A stretch of 64,000 bases of DNA from Fibrobacter succinogenes (GCA_902762795.1 CACWPM010000002.1:1-64000); one strand, 5' to 3'. Numbered from the stretch's first letter, positions 1 to 8,900 are shown. Program-made: numbers and translations. Notes: generated by a model not told the origin, from the letters alone.

Positions 1-1
1 T

Positions 2-2575
2 TCTTCGCCGGTGGTTCCGCATGACGACCCGACGCTCATGTTCACGAACGCGGGCATGAACCAGTTCAAGGCTATCTTCCTGGGCGACAATCCGAAGGGT
101 TGGAAGCGTGCTTGCAACAGCCAGAAGTGCCTCCGCGTGTCCGGTAAGCACAATGACCTTGACGTGGTGGGCCGCGACAACTACCACCACACCTTCTTCG
201 AAATGCTCGGTAACTGGAGCTTTGGCGACTACTACAAGAAAGAAGCTATTTCTTGGGCTTGGGAACTCCTCACTGAAGTTTGGAAGCTCCCGAAGGAACG
301 CCTGTTTGCAACCGTGTATCAGGACGACGACGAAGCCTGGCAGATCTGGAAGGACGTGTCCGGTCTTCCGGATGACCGCATCATGCGTTTTGATGCTCAC
401 TCCAACTTCTGGGAAATGGGCGATACCGGTCCGTGTGGCCCCTGCTCCGAAATCCACTATGACCGCGGCGACCTCGCTACGCAGGCCGAAACGTTCAAGG
501 ACCCGATCAAGGGCGTGAACGGCGAAAACGACCGCTACATCGAAATTTGGAATAACGTGTTCATGCAGTACGAACGCGTGAGCGATGGAAGCCTCATTCC
601 GCTGAAGGCGAAGAACGTCGATACCGGTATGGGCTTCGAACGTATCTGCGCCATTCTCCAGGGCAAGACCAGCAACTACGACACCGACGTGTTCACCCCG
701 ATCATCGCTAAGATTGCTGAACTCTCCGGCGTTCCGTATAACGATGGCGAAGCCGGCACCCCGCACCGCGTGATTGCCGACCACATCCGCGCTATTTCTT
801 TTGCTATTGCTGACGGCGCTCTCCCGAGCAACGAAGGCCGCGGCTATGTGCTCCGCCGCATTCTCCGCCGCGCCAGCCGCTTTGCCCGCCTGCTCGGCCA
901 GAAGAAGCCGTTTATCTGCCAGCTCGTTCAGGTTCTCGCCGATACGATGGGTGACGCTTTCCCGGAAATTCGCGAACGCAAGGAATTCGTGGCCTCCGTG
1001 ATCAAGAGCGAAGAAGAAAGCTTTATCCGCACACTCGACGCCGGCCTCGAACGCTTCGCCGCTATCTCTGCCGAACTCAAGAAGGGCGACAAAATTCCGG
1101 GTGACAAGGTGTTCTTGCTCTATGATACCTATGGATTCCCGCCGGACCTCACTGGCATTCTCGCCGAAGAAAAGGGCCTCCTGATTGACGAAGAAGGCTA
1201 CGAGAAGTGCATGGAAGAACAGAAGGCCCGCGCCCGCGCTAACATGAAGCAGGGCATCAACACGATGGGTACCGAAGGCTGGACGCAGTACAGCGAAGAA
1301 AGCACCAAGTTCGTGGGTTACGAACTCTCCGCTTGCGAAACGAAGGTTGTCCGCTGGCGCGAAGACAAGGGCGTGCTCAGCATCGTGCTTGAAACCTCTC
1401 CGTTCTATGCCGAAATGGGTGGCCAGGTCGGTGACAAGGGTACGCTCGTTTCTGGCGACCTCGAAATTGACGTGTTCGACACCGTGAAGGTGAACGATAC
1501 CGCCCTCTGCCGCGGTAAGGTGAAGAAGGGTACGGCAAACGAAGAAACGATGGGTGCTGTGTTCATGGCAACTGTCGATAACGACCGCCGTAACGATATC
1601 CGCAAGAACCACTCCGCAACGCACTTGCTGCAGGCGGCGCTCCGTCAGGTGCTCGGCACTCACGTGCAGCAGCAGGGTAGCTTTGTTTCGAACGAACTCC
1701 TCCGCTTCGACTTCAGCCACTTCAACGCCATGACCGCCGAAGAAATCCAGAAGGTGGAAGACATCGTGAACGCAAAGGTCATGGAATGCCTGCCGGTCAA
1801 CACCCAGGTGATGGGCGTGGACGAAGCCAAGGCAAGCGGTGCTATGGCTCTGTTCGGTGAAAAATACGGCGACGAAGTCCGTGTGGTGAAGATGGGCTGT
1901 GCCAACGAAGAATTCTCCAAGGAACTCTGCGGTGGCTTGCATGTGCAGAACACCGGTAACATCGGCATGGTGAAAATCATCTCTGAATCCAGCGTGTCCG
2001 CTGGCGTGCGCCGTATCGAGGCGGTCTCTGGCCGTGGCGCTCTTTCGCTGCTCCGCGCCGGTACGCAGATTCTTACCGCACTCCGCGAACAGCTCCGCTG
2101 CAAGGACGCCGAAGTTCTCGACCGCATCCAGCAGAGCTTTGCCAAGACGCAGAACCTCGAAAAGAGCCTGCAGTCCGTGAAACTCGAACTTGCAACGCTT
2201 GCTGCTGCCGAACTCTTGAACGGTGGCATCAACGTGATGGGCGTGAACCTGTTCGTGCGCGAATTGACCCTGCCGGACGAAAAGTACAAGAACTTGCTGG
2301 ACGGCGTTCAGAACAAGCTTGACACCGACAGCGTCGCCGTGATTGCGAACAAGGATAACGGTTCCGGTAGCATCGCCGTGATGGTCGGCAAGAACGTTCA
2401 GGCCAAGGGCATCAAGGCCGGCGACCTCGTGAAGGACCTCGCCGCTGCTTGCGGTGGCCGCGGCGGTGGACGTCCGGACCGCGCTCAGGCCGGCACCAAG
2501 GAAATCGACAAGATTGCCGGTGCTATCGCCAACGCCAACAACTGGATCCGTGCTAAACTGACCGCTCAGCCCTAA
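2..2575 (+). CDS. alaS: Alanine--tRNA ligase, 5' end cut by the window
   Basis: Cytoplasmic class II synthetase that charges tRNA-Ala and edits mischarged Ser/Gly. The reading frame is open from base 2 (SSPVVPHDDPTLMFTNAGMN), so the family's usual short N-terminus lies outside the window and the GTG at 11 is not the real start. The catalytic domain comes first, with GKHNDL and HHTFFEMLGN. The editing domain has the zinc-ligand motif NHSATH near residue 532 (counted from the GTG at 11) and a Cys/His pair near 640. The second motif reads CGGLH where CGGTH is usual; both metal ligands are kept. The C-Ala domain ends in GGRGGGRPDRAQAG. Strong codon bias towards C-ending codons fits a highly expressed gene. 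A terminator follows at 2773. Identification is certain. Confidence 0.97.
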   Translation, partial: SSPVVPHDDPTLMFTNAGMNQFKAIFLGDNPKGWKRACNSQKCLRVSGKHNDLDVVGRDNYHHTFFEMLGNWSFGDYYKKEAISWAWELLTEVWKLPKERLFATVYQDDDEAWQIWKDVSGLPDDRIMRFDAHSNFWEMGDTGPCGPCSEIHYDRGDLATQAETFKDPIKGVNGENDRYIEIWNNVFMQYERVSDGSLIPLKAKNVDTGMGFERICAILQGKTSNYDTDVFTPIIAKIAELSGVPYNDGEAGTPHRVIADHIRAISFAIADGALPSNEGRGYVLRRILRRASRFARLLGQKKPFICQLVQVLADTMGDAFPEIRERKEFVASVIKSEEESFIRTLDAGLERFAAISAELKKGDKIPGDKVFLLYDTYGFPPDLTGILAEEKGLLIDEEGYEKCMEEQKARARANMKQGINTMGTEGWTQYSEESTKFVGYELSACETKVVRWREDKGVLSIVLETSPFYAEMGGQVGDKGTLVSGDLEIDVFDTVKVNDTALCRGKVKKGTANEETMGAVFMATVDNDRRNDIRKNHSATHLLQAALRQVLGTHVQQQGSFVSNELLRFDFSHFNAMTAEEIQKVEDIVNAKVMECLPVNTQVMGVDEAKASGAMALFGEKYGDEVRVVKMGCANEEFSKELCGGLHVQNTGNIGMVKIISESSVSAGVRRIEAVSGRGALSLLRAGTQILTALREQLRCKDAEVLDRIQQSFAKTQNLEKSLQSVKLELATLAAAELLNGGINVMGVNLFVRELTLPDEKYKNLLDGVQNKLDTDSVAVIANKDNGSGSIAVMVGKNVQAKGIKAGDLVKDLAAACGGRGGGRPDRAQAGTKEIDKIAGAIANANNWIRAKLTAQP

Positions 2576-2614
2576 GTTCAGAAAAGAACCTGTGACTTGG
2601 GCTTCGCTCTCGCC

Positions 2615-2645
2615 ACCACGACTTGTTAATACAAGTCGCTTGTGG
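2615..2645. repeat. Intergenic inverted repeat
   Basis: GACTTGT and ACAAGTC form a perfect 7-bp stem around TAAT, and outer CCAC/GTGG bases can extend it. There is no U-tract, so it is unlikely to be an intrinsic terminator. It may be a processed or REP-like hairpin in the alaS 3' region. Confidence 0.5.
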
Positions 2646-2667
2646 CTCACAGAGCTCGGCGCATAAC

Positions 2668-2698
2668 AGTAGGAAGTAGACGGTAGACAGTAGGAAGG
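2668..2698. repeat. Short array with 7-nt period
   Basis: Four consecutive heptamers in register (AGTAGGA, AGTAGAC, GGTAGAC, AGTAGGA) plus AGG. In reverse complement they match the CTACTTC-type heptamers at 34302-34396. It belongs to a set of period-7 arrays scattered through this window. Confidence 0.65.
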
Positions 2699-2719
2699 AA
2701 AATTCTTGACTGTCACCGT

Positions 2720-2755
2720 GTCATCCTGAGCGAAGGCGCGATGCGCCGAAGTCGA
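2720..2755. repeat. REP-like dispersed repeat
   Basis: GTCATCCTGAGCGAAGGCG is followed by GCGCCGAAGTCGA, with a GGCGC/GCGCC hairpin around GAT at its centre. A close relative lies at 5722-5764, which marks it as a dispersed element. Confidence 0.6.
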
Positions 2756-2772
2756 TAATCTCAAAATTTTTA

Positions 2773-2799
2773 AGGCGGCCTTAGGGTCGCCTTTTTTTT
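2773..2799 (+). terminator. Intrinsic terminator of alaS
   Basis: AGGCGGCC pairs with GGTCGCCT (8 bp, one G-U) around a TTAG loop and is followed by eight T. It lies about 200 bases after the alaS stop codon, beyond the repeats. Confidence 0.8.
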
Positions 2800-2893
2800 G
2801 TTGTATGGGGCCGTTTTCGCTTTGTTTTTCCTTTTTTAGACATCTTTTTTTGTCAAAAAATATCATTTCTGTTAAAATTCCTCAAATAAAATC

Positions 2894-2899
2894 TATAAT
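2894..2899 (+). promoter_or_regulatory. Possible -10 box of the diguanylate cyclase gene
   Basis: A perfect TATAAT lies 21 bases before the ATG at 2921 in AT-rich DNA. No convincing -35 box is visible. GGTGGA just before the ATG is a weak ribosome binding site. Confidence 0.4.
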
Positions 2900-2920
2900 T
2901 GATAAAAATGGTGGAATGGT

Positions 2921-4078
2921 ATGGAGCCGCTTTTTAATCTAGAAAGCATATATGTTGCCAATGTAATCGGGATCGTTCTGATTGCCGTTATGATTGTGTG
3001 TAATTTGTGGCGTTTTCAGACGAGAAGCTTGGCCGACAGGAACTTGTTGATGATGATGTTCCTTGCCCTGACAGGCTGCATTGCCGACCCGATCTCTTAC
3101 ACGATGAAGGGCTTGCCGGGTTTGTTGCCAAGGGTTACTGTTTATGCAACGAGTACTTGGCTTTTTGCGGCGAATATGCTGACAAGTTTTTTTTGGGTGC
3201 GATTTTTGTCGTTTCATTTGAACGGGGGAATGCCACGCCGTTCTAGGATTGCGATGAATGCCGTTGTCATTTTTGGTCTCGTTTTGCTCGTGATCAATAT
3301 CTTCATACCATTGGTGTTCTATATCGATGAGGACAACCTTTATTCCAGAACGTTCCTGTATCCATTGTTCTTGGCAATTGACTACATGCTTGTCATCAAT
3401 AGCCTAGTGACCTATTTTAAGGCGAAGGCGAAAGGTGGATTTCTCAAGTTTTTCCCGATTTGGGTTTACATTGTTCCTATCCTCATCGGCGGTGTTGTCC
3501 AGTCGCTTTTCTACGGAATTTCGGTTACATCGACAAGTGTTGCGGTCTCGATTGCAGGCGTGCTTGCAAGTCTCCAAAACGAGATGATTTATCATGATCA
3601 GTTGACGGGGCTGTTTAATCGCCCTTATATGAATTACTTGCTGAAAAAGTATATCAGTCGACCGAAGCTGTGCATTACCGGTATTATGATCGACTTGAAC
3701 GGTTTCAAACAGATTAATGACGAATTTGGTCATGCGGTGGGAGACGATGCTTTGCTGATGTCGGCGCAGATTCTCAAATCGGCTGTGGGCAATGTGGGGA
3801 GCGTAATCCGCTATGCAGGGGATGAATTTATAATTCTTCTGAATACGCAAGACGATGCGGCTATAGAGAATTGCATCTCTAAAATCCGTGTTTTTTTTGA
3901 TAAATTCAACAAGAATGAATCGAAACCTTACGCATTGTCTGTCTCTATAGGATATCATAAGTTCGATAGAAAGACAGAAAGTGTCGATGCTTTTATCAAT
4001 GTCGTTGACGAACGCATGTACGAAGACAAGAAGGCTTTTTATGTCGCCCATGCGGGAATGGAACGTTGCAAGCGTTAG
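2921..4078 (+). CDS. Membrane-bound GGDEF diguanylate cyclase
   Basis: Predicted to make cyclic di-GMP from two GTP at the inner membrane. The N-terminal half (about residues 8-215) is a run of six or seven hydrophobic segments, probably a sensor. The C-terminal GGDEF domain starts at LTGLFNRPYMN, has the substrate helix DLNGFKQINDEFGHAVGDD, and the active-site loop RYAGDEFI near residue 300. AGDEF is a common active variant of GGDEF. I see no RxxD inhibitory site before the loop, so product inhibition may be absent. The stop codon lies 20 bases before the helicase start, but the helicase has its own promoter box. The signal sensed is unknown. Confidence 0.88.
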   Translation: MEPLFNLESIYVANVIGIVLIAVMIVCNLWRFQTRSLADRNLLMMMFLALTGCIADPISYTMKGLPGLLPRVTVYATSTWLFAANMLTSFFWVRFLSFHLNGGMPRRSRIAMNAVVIFGLVLLVINIFIPLVFYIDEDNLYSRTFLYPLFLAIDYMLVINSLVTYFKAKAKGGFLKFFPIWVYIVPILIGGVVQSLFYGISVTSTSVAVSIAGVLASLQNEMIYHDQLTGLFNRPYMNYLLKKYISRPKLCITGIMIDLNGFKQINDEFGHAVGDDALLMSAQILKSAVGNVGSVIRYAGDEFIILLNTQDDAAIENCISKIRVFFDKFNKNESKPYALSVSIGYHKFDRKTESVDAFINVVDERMYEDKKAFYVAHAGMERCKR

Positions 4079-4084
4079 ATTTTC

Positions 4085-4092
4085 TATCTTTG
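4085..4092 (+). promoter_or_regulatory. TATCTTTG box next to a start codon (possible leaderless promoter)
   Basis: TATCTTTG matches the Bacteroidetes -7 consensus TAnnTTTG and ends 6 bases before the helicase ATG. The same word stands 5 bases before the azlC ATG. No SD sequence precedes either ATG. A transcript starting about 6 bases after the box would begin at the ATG. A TTG lies 16 rather than 19 bases upstream, so the -33 element is imperfect. Confidence 0.45.
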
Positions 4093-4098
4093 CGCAGT

Positions 4099-5679
4099 AT
4101 GAAATTTGAAGAACTTCCTTTGGCAAATCCGTTGCAGCGCGCGGTTCGCGCTGTTGGTTATGAAACCCCGACCCCGATACAAGAACGTTCCATTCCGAGC
4201 TTGCTTGAAGGCAAGGATCTTTTGGGAATTGCGCAGACGGGCACGGGGAAAACGGCGGCTTTTGCTCTCCCGATTTTGCAGAGACTTTTGGATTCTGGGA
4301 AGTTCCGTTCTCCGAAGACTTGCCGTGCGTTGATTTTGTTGCCAACGCGCGAGCTTGCTATCCAGGTGGAAGATTGCTTCAAGGATTATGCGCAGTTCAC
4401 GGCGATTTCGACAGCGTGCATTTTTGGTGGCGTGAACGACAATCCTCAAAAACAAAAACTTGTTCGCGGTGTGGATGTGCTTGTTGCTACTCCGGGACGT
4501 TTGTTGGATCTGATTGGGCAAAAGGCTGTGTCGCTCAAGAAGCTTGAATTCTTTGTGCTCGACGAGGCCGACCGCATGCTCGATATGGGCTTTATCCATG
4601 ATATCCGCAAGGTTGTCGCGATGCTCCCGCCGGATCGACAGAATTTGTTCTTTAGCGCTACGATGCCGGATGAAATTTCAAAACTCGCCGCGACGATTTT
4701 GCGCCCGAACCCGGTGCGTGTTGAAGTCGCTCCGCAGAGCACTCCGATCGAACGCATCCGTCAGGAACTTTACCGCATTGACAAGCGCCGCAAGGGTGCG
4801 CTCCTCAAGGAACTCTTGGCCGAACACCCTGAAATGAAAAAGGTGCTTGTGTTCTGCCGTACAAAGCATGGTGCAGACAAGATTGTGCGCGTTCTTGAAA
4901 AGGCGGGCATCAAGTGCGCCGCCATTCACGGAAACAAGAGCCAGAACCGCCGTCAAGAAGCTCTCGGAAATTTCAAGTGCGAACAAATTCGAGTGCTTGT
5001 GGCAACGGATATTGCGGCGCGTGGCATTGATGTGGACGATGTAAGCCACGTGTTCAATTACGACTTACCGAATGAACATGAAACATTCGTGCATCGCATT
5101 GGCCGTACGGCCCGTGCGGGCAAGGAAGGTGTCGCTATTTCGTTCTGCTCTCCGGATGAAGAATCCGATTTGCGCGGGATTGAAAAACTTACCCGCGTGA
5201 AGATACCGGAAGGTGACCAGAGCATTTACGAGAAACTCCCGCCTCCGCAAAAGGAGACTGCCGAAAGCATAATGCGTAATTCTCGCGGGCGCATGTCTCG
5301 TGAAGAAGCCCAGGCTCGTGCTGCAGAAACTCGTGACAATCGTGGTTCACATAAGGCTAATCGTGGACCTCGTGGCCGCATGGACAATCGCAATGAAAAT
5401 CGCGAGAACGCCCGTAATGCGAATGCGGAAAAAATCGTGAATCCAGTGTCGCAGGGGAATTCATCGCGCGGTTCTCAGCCTCAGCGTAACAATGTGTCGC
5501 GCATTCACGAACCGAATTCTCGCGATGAATCTCGCCGTTCCGCTCAGAATGTGAACTCGCAAAACATTCCGGTTGACAATGCATCGAACCCGCAAAACGG
5601 CGGTCGCCGTCATCGCCGTAACCGCCCGGGGTCCCGCGCTCGCCGCCGCATGCGCGAAGTGCAATCCCAACAACAATAA
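4099..5679 (+). CDS. DEAD-box ATP-dependent RNA helicase (RhlE type)
   Basis: Unwinds structured RNA, probably in ribosome assembly, mRNA decay or cold adaptation. All core motifs are present: Q motif GYETPTPIQ, Walker A AQTGTGKT (about residue 46), PTRELAIQ, TPGRLLD, DEAD near 155, SAT, then the second RecA domain with RGIDVDDV and HRIGRTARAGKEG. The last 140 residues are a basic, Arg/Asn-rich, low-complexity tail typical of RhlE relatives, likely binding RNA. I chose the ATG at 4099. An upstream TTG at 4066 would overlap the cyclase gene and add residues unlike the family. The TATCTTTG box fixes the same start. Confidence 0.95.
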   Translation: MKFEELPLANPLQRAVRAVGYETPTPIQERSIPSLLEGKDLLGIAQTGTGKTAAFALPILQRLLDSGKFRSPKTCRALILLPTRELAIQVEDCFKDYAQFTAISTACIFGGVNDNPQKQKLVRGVDVLVATPGRLLDLIGQKAVSLKKLEFFVLDEADRMLDMGFIHDIRKVVAMLPPDRQNLFFSATMPDEISKLAATILRPNPVRVEVAPQSTPIERIRQELYRIDKRRKGALLKELLAEHPEMKKVLVFCRTKHGADKIVRVLEKAGIKCAAIHGNKSQNRRQEALGNFKCEQIRVLVATDIAARGIDVDDVSHVFNYDLPNEHETFVHRIGRTARAGKEGVAISFCSPDEESDLRGIEKLTRVKIPEGDQSIYEKLPPPQKETAESIMRNSRGRMSREEAQARAAETRDNRGSHKANRGPRGRMDNRNENRENARNANAEKIVNPVSQGNSSRGSQPQRNNVSRIHEPNSRDESRRSAQNVNSQNIPVDNASNPQNGGRRHRRNRPGSRARRRMREVQSQQQ

Positions 5680-5972
5680 AAACTCGCTTGCGGGCACAAT
5701 GCTCACGCGTCTTGTTACCTTGTCATCTTGAGCGAAGGCGAGAAACGCCGAAGTCGAAGGATCCAGTGAAATCTTGATTTGCGTTGTCGCCCTGTCCTCA
5801 TGACGGGACGCCGTCCCCTTTACATTGTCACCTCGGGCTTTGTTCCGGGACGCAGTGCCCTTTCTTAAAAATCTACAATACGTTTGTATTGTGGAAAATG
5901 CGTCAAATTTTAAGATTATTTCATAAAATGTTGAGAATTTTGTAAAAATTGATATTTTGTGTTGTGAAACTA
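5680..5972. repeat. Repeat-rich intergenic region with REP-like element
   Basis: No gene is visible. At 5722-5764 lies a second copy of the GTCATCYTGAGCGAAGGCG...GCCGAAGTCGAAGGATCC element. Two related GC-rich words follow: GGGACGCCGTCCC (5805-5817, a GGGAC/GTCCC hairpin) and GGGACGCAGTGCCC (5847-5860). The remaining bases to 5972 are AT-rich DNA leading into the first cassette promoter. I see no clear helicase terminator. Confidence 0.6.
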
Positions 5973-6000
5973 TTGCGTTTTTTAAATTAAATCGTATATT
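5973..6000 (+). promoter_or_regulatory. Cassette 1 promoter and conserved box
   Basis: TTGCGT, 16 bases, TATATT: a sigma70-type promoter. The -35 lies inside GAAACTATTG, a box repeated at all four regulator promoters (8811, 15035, 17990). The position before AAACTATTG is G in cassettes 1 and 2 and A in cassettes 3 and 4. A plausible operator for the adjacent regulator; that role is inference. Confidence 0.75.
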
Positions 6001-6006
6001 TAATTT

Positions 6007-6051
6007 TAACAACGAACAGGACAAATAAAAAGCAGTTCGTTAGTTAGGAGG
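6007..6051 (+). promoter_or_regulatory. Cassette 1 leader hairpin ending at the SD
   Basis: TAACAACGAAC (6007-6017) pairs with GTTCGTTAGTTA (6035-6046) with one bulged base. The 3' arm runs directly into AGGAGG (6046-6051), 4 bases before the regulator ATG, so the stem and ribosome binding would compete. The other three cassettes have a related stem in the same place. Confidence 0.6.
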
Positions 6052-6055
6052 AAAA

Positions 6056-6889
6056 ATGAAAGAAATATTGGAATATACGAGCTATCGTCAGTATATTGCA
6101 GATTACTATGCCGATAAAAAGGCTAAATCTGCGTTTACTTGGCAGGAGTTTGCAGACGAGGCTGGTTTTTCTTCGCGTGTTTATCTGAAATACGTGAGCG
6201 AAGGCCGCTTTAGTTTGAGTGAAACGGCGACTGTCCGCGTGGCCGATGCCATGCGCCTGGTCGATTACGAACGCGAATATTTCACCGAAATGGTCCAGTT
6301 TGACCATGCAAAAACGGATGCCGAAAAGAAGGCCGCTTTTAACAAGATGCTTGCGATTGCAGACGCACACAAGGCGAAAATCGTGGAAGGCGATGCGTTC
6401 CGCTATTTCGAAAGCTGGAAAAATCCGGTACTTCGTGAACTCGCGCCTTCGATGCCGGGGGCAAAGCCGCTTGCGCTAGCCCATGCTTGCCGCCCCGAAA
6501 TTACCGCCGCCGAGGTGACCGAATCGCTGAACTTCCTTATTAAGGCGGGATTCCTGAAAAAAGATGAAGAAGGCCGTTACATACAAACGGATAAATTCAT
6601 AACGACAGGGCCTTTGGATGTAACGCCTGTGGCTGTCCGCGGAATGCACCGGCAGATGGGTGAATTGGCGCTGGAAACCATCGAAGGCGTTGCTCAAGAT
6701 GAACGCCATTTTTCGGGCCTCACGATGGGGCTTACGCATAAAGCGTACGAAGAAATCGTTCAAGAAATTGACGCATGCCGCAAACGCATTGCCGCAATTG
6801 CGACAAGGGATTCTGAAATCGATGATGTGTATCGTTTGAATATGCAGCTTTTCCCAATCACAAAAAAGAATTCTAATAAAAATGCCTAG
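6056..6889 (+). CDS. TIGR02147/DUF4423 regulator, cassette 1
   Basis: Probable cytoplasmic DNA-binding regulator of the family first listed as Fibrobacter paralogous family TIGR02147. 277 residues. It opens with KEILEYTSYRQYIADYY, then a helix-turn-helix-like stretch at about residues 22-60 (TWQEFADEAGFSSRVYLKYV), an acidic/lysine-rich helical region (HAKTDAEKKAAF), and a conserved C-terminal half with ELAPSMPGAKPLALA, TTGP and MHRQMGELAL. AGGAGG lies at ideal spacing. The stop TAG forms the start of the TAGGAGG SD of the lipoprotein gene, so the two are translationally coupled. Close relatives at 8906, 15125 and 18083; most like 8906. Target genes are unknown; autoregulation is inferred from the shared promoter box. 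Confidence 0.88.
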   Translation: MKEILEYTSYRQYIADYYADKKAKSAFTWQEFADEAGFSSRVYLKYVSEGRFSLSETATVRVADAMRLVDYEREYFTEMVQFDHAKTDAEKKAAFNKMLAIADAHKAKIVEGDAFRYFESWKNPVLRELAPSMPGAKPLALAHACRPEITAAEVTESLNFLIKAGFLKKDEEGRYIQTDKFITTGPLDVTPVAVRGMHRQMGELALETIEGVAQDERHFSGLTMGLTHKAYEEIVQEIDACRKRIAAIATRDSEIDDVYRLNMQLFPITKKNSNKNA

Positions 6890-6898
6890 GAGGAAACT

Positions 6899-8608
6899 AT
6901 GAATTACTCGAAAATAAAATTGCAGCTTGTCTGCAATATGGTGATGCTGTTTGCCTTTGTATTTGCGGCGTGTTCTGACGATCACGTTTCTGGTGGCGTT
7001 ACCGAAGAGACTCGTATTTATGCGTTGGCGGGGCGAGCCGGCGACATTTTGCCAAAGCTGGCGAAACAGGCAAATTCTGAAAAGCCGGCCAACTTTATGC
7101 TTGCCGCAAAAGGAACTATCGTAACTGTTCACGAACTAGATGTCCAGACGCTCGCTGCAACAGGTCGAATTTTCGTGGACACAATTGACAACGACGAGGG
7201 ACGCTTTGAATTTAAGGATCTTTCCTTGAGTAGCCCGTATGTGCTGGTTGAAACACAGGATCAGTACGATTCCGTCTACGTACTGGCCGACAGTACCTTC
7301 ACCACCCTTAGGCCCATTACTGCATATCGCGAATCCTTCAAGGCCGTTGCTGATTTACGGAAAAGAGAACTAGTCAGCCTTAATACGCTAACGAGCGGCA
7401 AGGCTCCCATTCTGTTGAAGTATGTCAACGAAGGAAAAACTTTTGACGAAGCGAACCGATTAGCGGAGCAGTCGTACCTTGAAAATCTTGGAATCTATGA
7501 AGATTTGGGCCCCTTCGAAGATATATTTGACGATACCTCTGAACTCGCATTTGTAATAGAATTTCAGAAAGAACTTATTTATAGCACCTTTGCGATTCAT
7601 TTGGAATTCGGAGTTGTTTTCTCATCACCCAAAAGAATCTCTGCAATAGGCGTCGATGCGGAAGAATATTATTCGAATACAATGAAAATAATAAATTATA
7701 AGGTCGGCTATTACGCCCATAGAGATAGTTTAGGACAATGTACCGAATCTAGGGAAAATGAGCCACGAATCATTTCGATTAAAGATGTGGACAACGTCGA
7801 AAAACAGTATCCAGTAGTATGCCGTTCTGGAAAATGGATTTTCGGGTACAAATCCATAGAGCATACAAAAGGAACTCTCGTAGACAATCGTGACGGCAAA
7901 ACCTACAAGACGGTTACATACGAATGGGACTCTGTCTCGCAAACCTGGATGGCCGAAGATCTTGATTTTAAAGACAGCGTTCTTTTGGGTAGTATGCAAT
8001 GTGCAAACGGTACAGATTCCTGTTCTCGTAACGAAGATAACGCTTTCTCGTCAGTGCCATTTGACTCCGCGTATGGACCTGCCTATTGGTGGCAGGCGGC
8101 CATGAACATTGAAATTGATAGCATATATGAAAAGGTCTCCGTCGAAATAGACTCCTCTATGGGCAAATTGAATGTAATTTCGCATAACGATTATGAGGTT
8201 CACGTACCACAATCAAAGCTGAGCAATACTCAAGGCTTATGTCCAGACGGATGGAGGATTCCTACTTGGAACGATTGGGAAACGCTGCTAAAAAATATTG
8301 GGACCTTGAAGGGGACCGAATATGATAGCATGTCGCTTGCTCTTTACGACGAAACGGCTACGGGATTTGGTTTGAATACCTTTGGCTCTGAATTAGACAG
8401 CATTATGGTGGCTTTCACGCTGAAATATACTTCACCCGACGAATCAGGTCCAAACCATTATCTAAATCCCTTGTCAAACATTGGTGGGCGGTTTAAACAA
8501 GCCATGATTGTAGCTGATACATCCATGTTTACGATTGAATTGCCCTTCCCCACTCCCCAAAAGGGAAACCCAACTTCAGTGGGGGCTGTCCGCTGCATCA
8601 AAAACTAA
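6899..8608 (+). CDS. FISUMP lipoprotein, cassette 1
   Basis: Predicted surface or outer-membrane lipoprotein of unknown function. Signal peptide with lipobox VFAAC (Cys25). Residues about 71-117 resemble a carboxypeptidase-regulatory-like beta domain (VHELDVQTL, DEGRFEF, SSPYVLVE). A helical middle region contains NLGIYEDLGPFE. A Cys-containing stretch follows (LGQCTESRENE, VVCRSGKW). The FISUMP domain runs from about 325 (NRDGKTYKTVTY, TWMAEDL) through LCPDGWRIPTWNDW to the terminal VRCIKN. GGAGGAAACTATG gives a strong start 9 bases after the regulator stop. The gene looks richer in A+T than its regulator. Related to the lipoproteins at 9751, 15968, 18926 and 20796. Confidence 0.88.
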   Translation: MNYSKIKLQLVCNMVMLFAFVFAACSDDHVSGGVTEETRIYALAGRAGDILPKLAKQANSEKPANFMLAAKGTIVTVHELDVQTLAATGRIFVDTIDNDEGRFEFKDLSLSSPYVLVETQDQYDSVYVLADSTFTTLRPITAYRESFKAVADLRKRELVSLNTLTSGKAPILLKYVNEGKTFDEANRLAEQSYLENLGIYEDLGPFEDIFDDTSELAFVIEFQKELIYSTFAIHLEFGVVFSSPKRISAIGVDAEEYYSNTMKIINYKVGYYAHRDSLGQCTESRENEPRIISIKDVDNVEKQYPVVCRSGKWIFGYKSIEHTKGTLVDNRDGKTYKTVTYEWDSVSQTWMAEDLDFKDSVLLGSMQCANGTDSCSRNEDNAFSSVPFDSAYGPAYWWQAAMNIEIDSIYEKVSVEIDSSMGKLNVISHNDYEVHVPQSKLSNTQGLCPDGWRIPTWNDWETLLKNIGTLKGTEYDSMSLALYDETATGFGLNTFGSELDSIMVAFTLKYTSPDESGPNHYLNPLSNIGGRFKQAMIVADTSMFTIELPFPTPQKGNPTSVGAVRCIKN

Positions 8609-8636
8609 ACTGTTTAAAACCGCAAAAAAATTATTT

Positions 8637-8651
8637 GTTAGGAGGAAAAGG
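8637..8651 (+). other. Orphan SD-like box after lipoprotein 1
   Basis: GTTAGGAGGAAAAGG is a perfect SD context copied from the cassette leaders, but no start codon or gene follows. It abuts the terminator. Equivalent boxes stand at 11598, 17849, 22675 and 22691. Confidence 0.7.
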
Positions 8652-8652
8652 G

Positions 8653-8683
8653 AGGCGGACTTCGGTCCGTCTTTCTTTTTTTT
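8653..8683 (+). terminator. Cassette 1 terminator
   Basis: GGCGGAC pairs with GTCCGTC around a TTCG tetraloop (one G-U) and is followed by a T-rich tract. The same C(TTCG)G hairpin type ends cassette 3 and the run after lipoprotein 5. Confidence 0.85.
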
Positions 8684-8820
8684 CATTTTCTGACCAACTT
8701 GGCAAAGCTTTTTTACTATTGCAATATGTTGTTTGTATTATAAAAAATCGCTATTTTTTTTATAATGTGTATAAATTGGCTAATTTAAGCAAAAATATTA
8801 ATATTTTTATGATGAAACTA

Positions 8821-8848
8821 TTGACTTTTTAAAAATTAAGTATATATT
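8821..8848 (+). promoter_or_regulatory. Cassette 2 promoter and conserved box
   Basis: TTGACT, 16 bases, TATATT. It overlaps GATGAAACTATTGACT, the cassette box in its G variant as in cassette 1. DNA between the cassette 1 terminator and this promoter is AT-rich with no other signal I can name. Confidence 0.8.
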
Positions 8849-8855
8849 TGAACTT

Positions 8856-8900
8856 GCGAATGGCTCGAATCACAAAATCAAGACGCCGTTCGCTAGGAGG
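8856..8900 (+). promoter_or_regulatory. Cassette 2 leader hairpin ending at the SD
   Basis: GCGAATGGC (8856-8864) pairs with GCCGTTCGC (8885-8893), nine pairs with one G-U. The 3' arm ends one base before AGGAGG (8895-8900). The 5' arm differs from cassette 1 yet still pairs, which supports a selected structure. Confidence 0.65.

Noticed and set aside
3404-4345. Minus-strand frame across the cyclase-helicase junction
   Set aside because: It runs antisense to two certain genes and to the helicase promoter box, with no family features.
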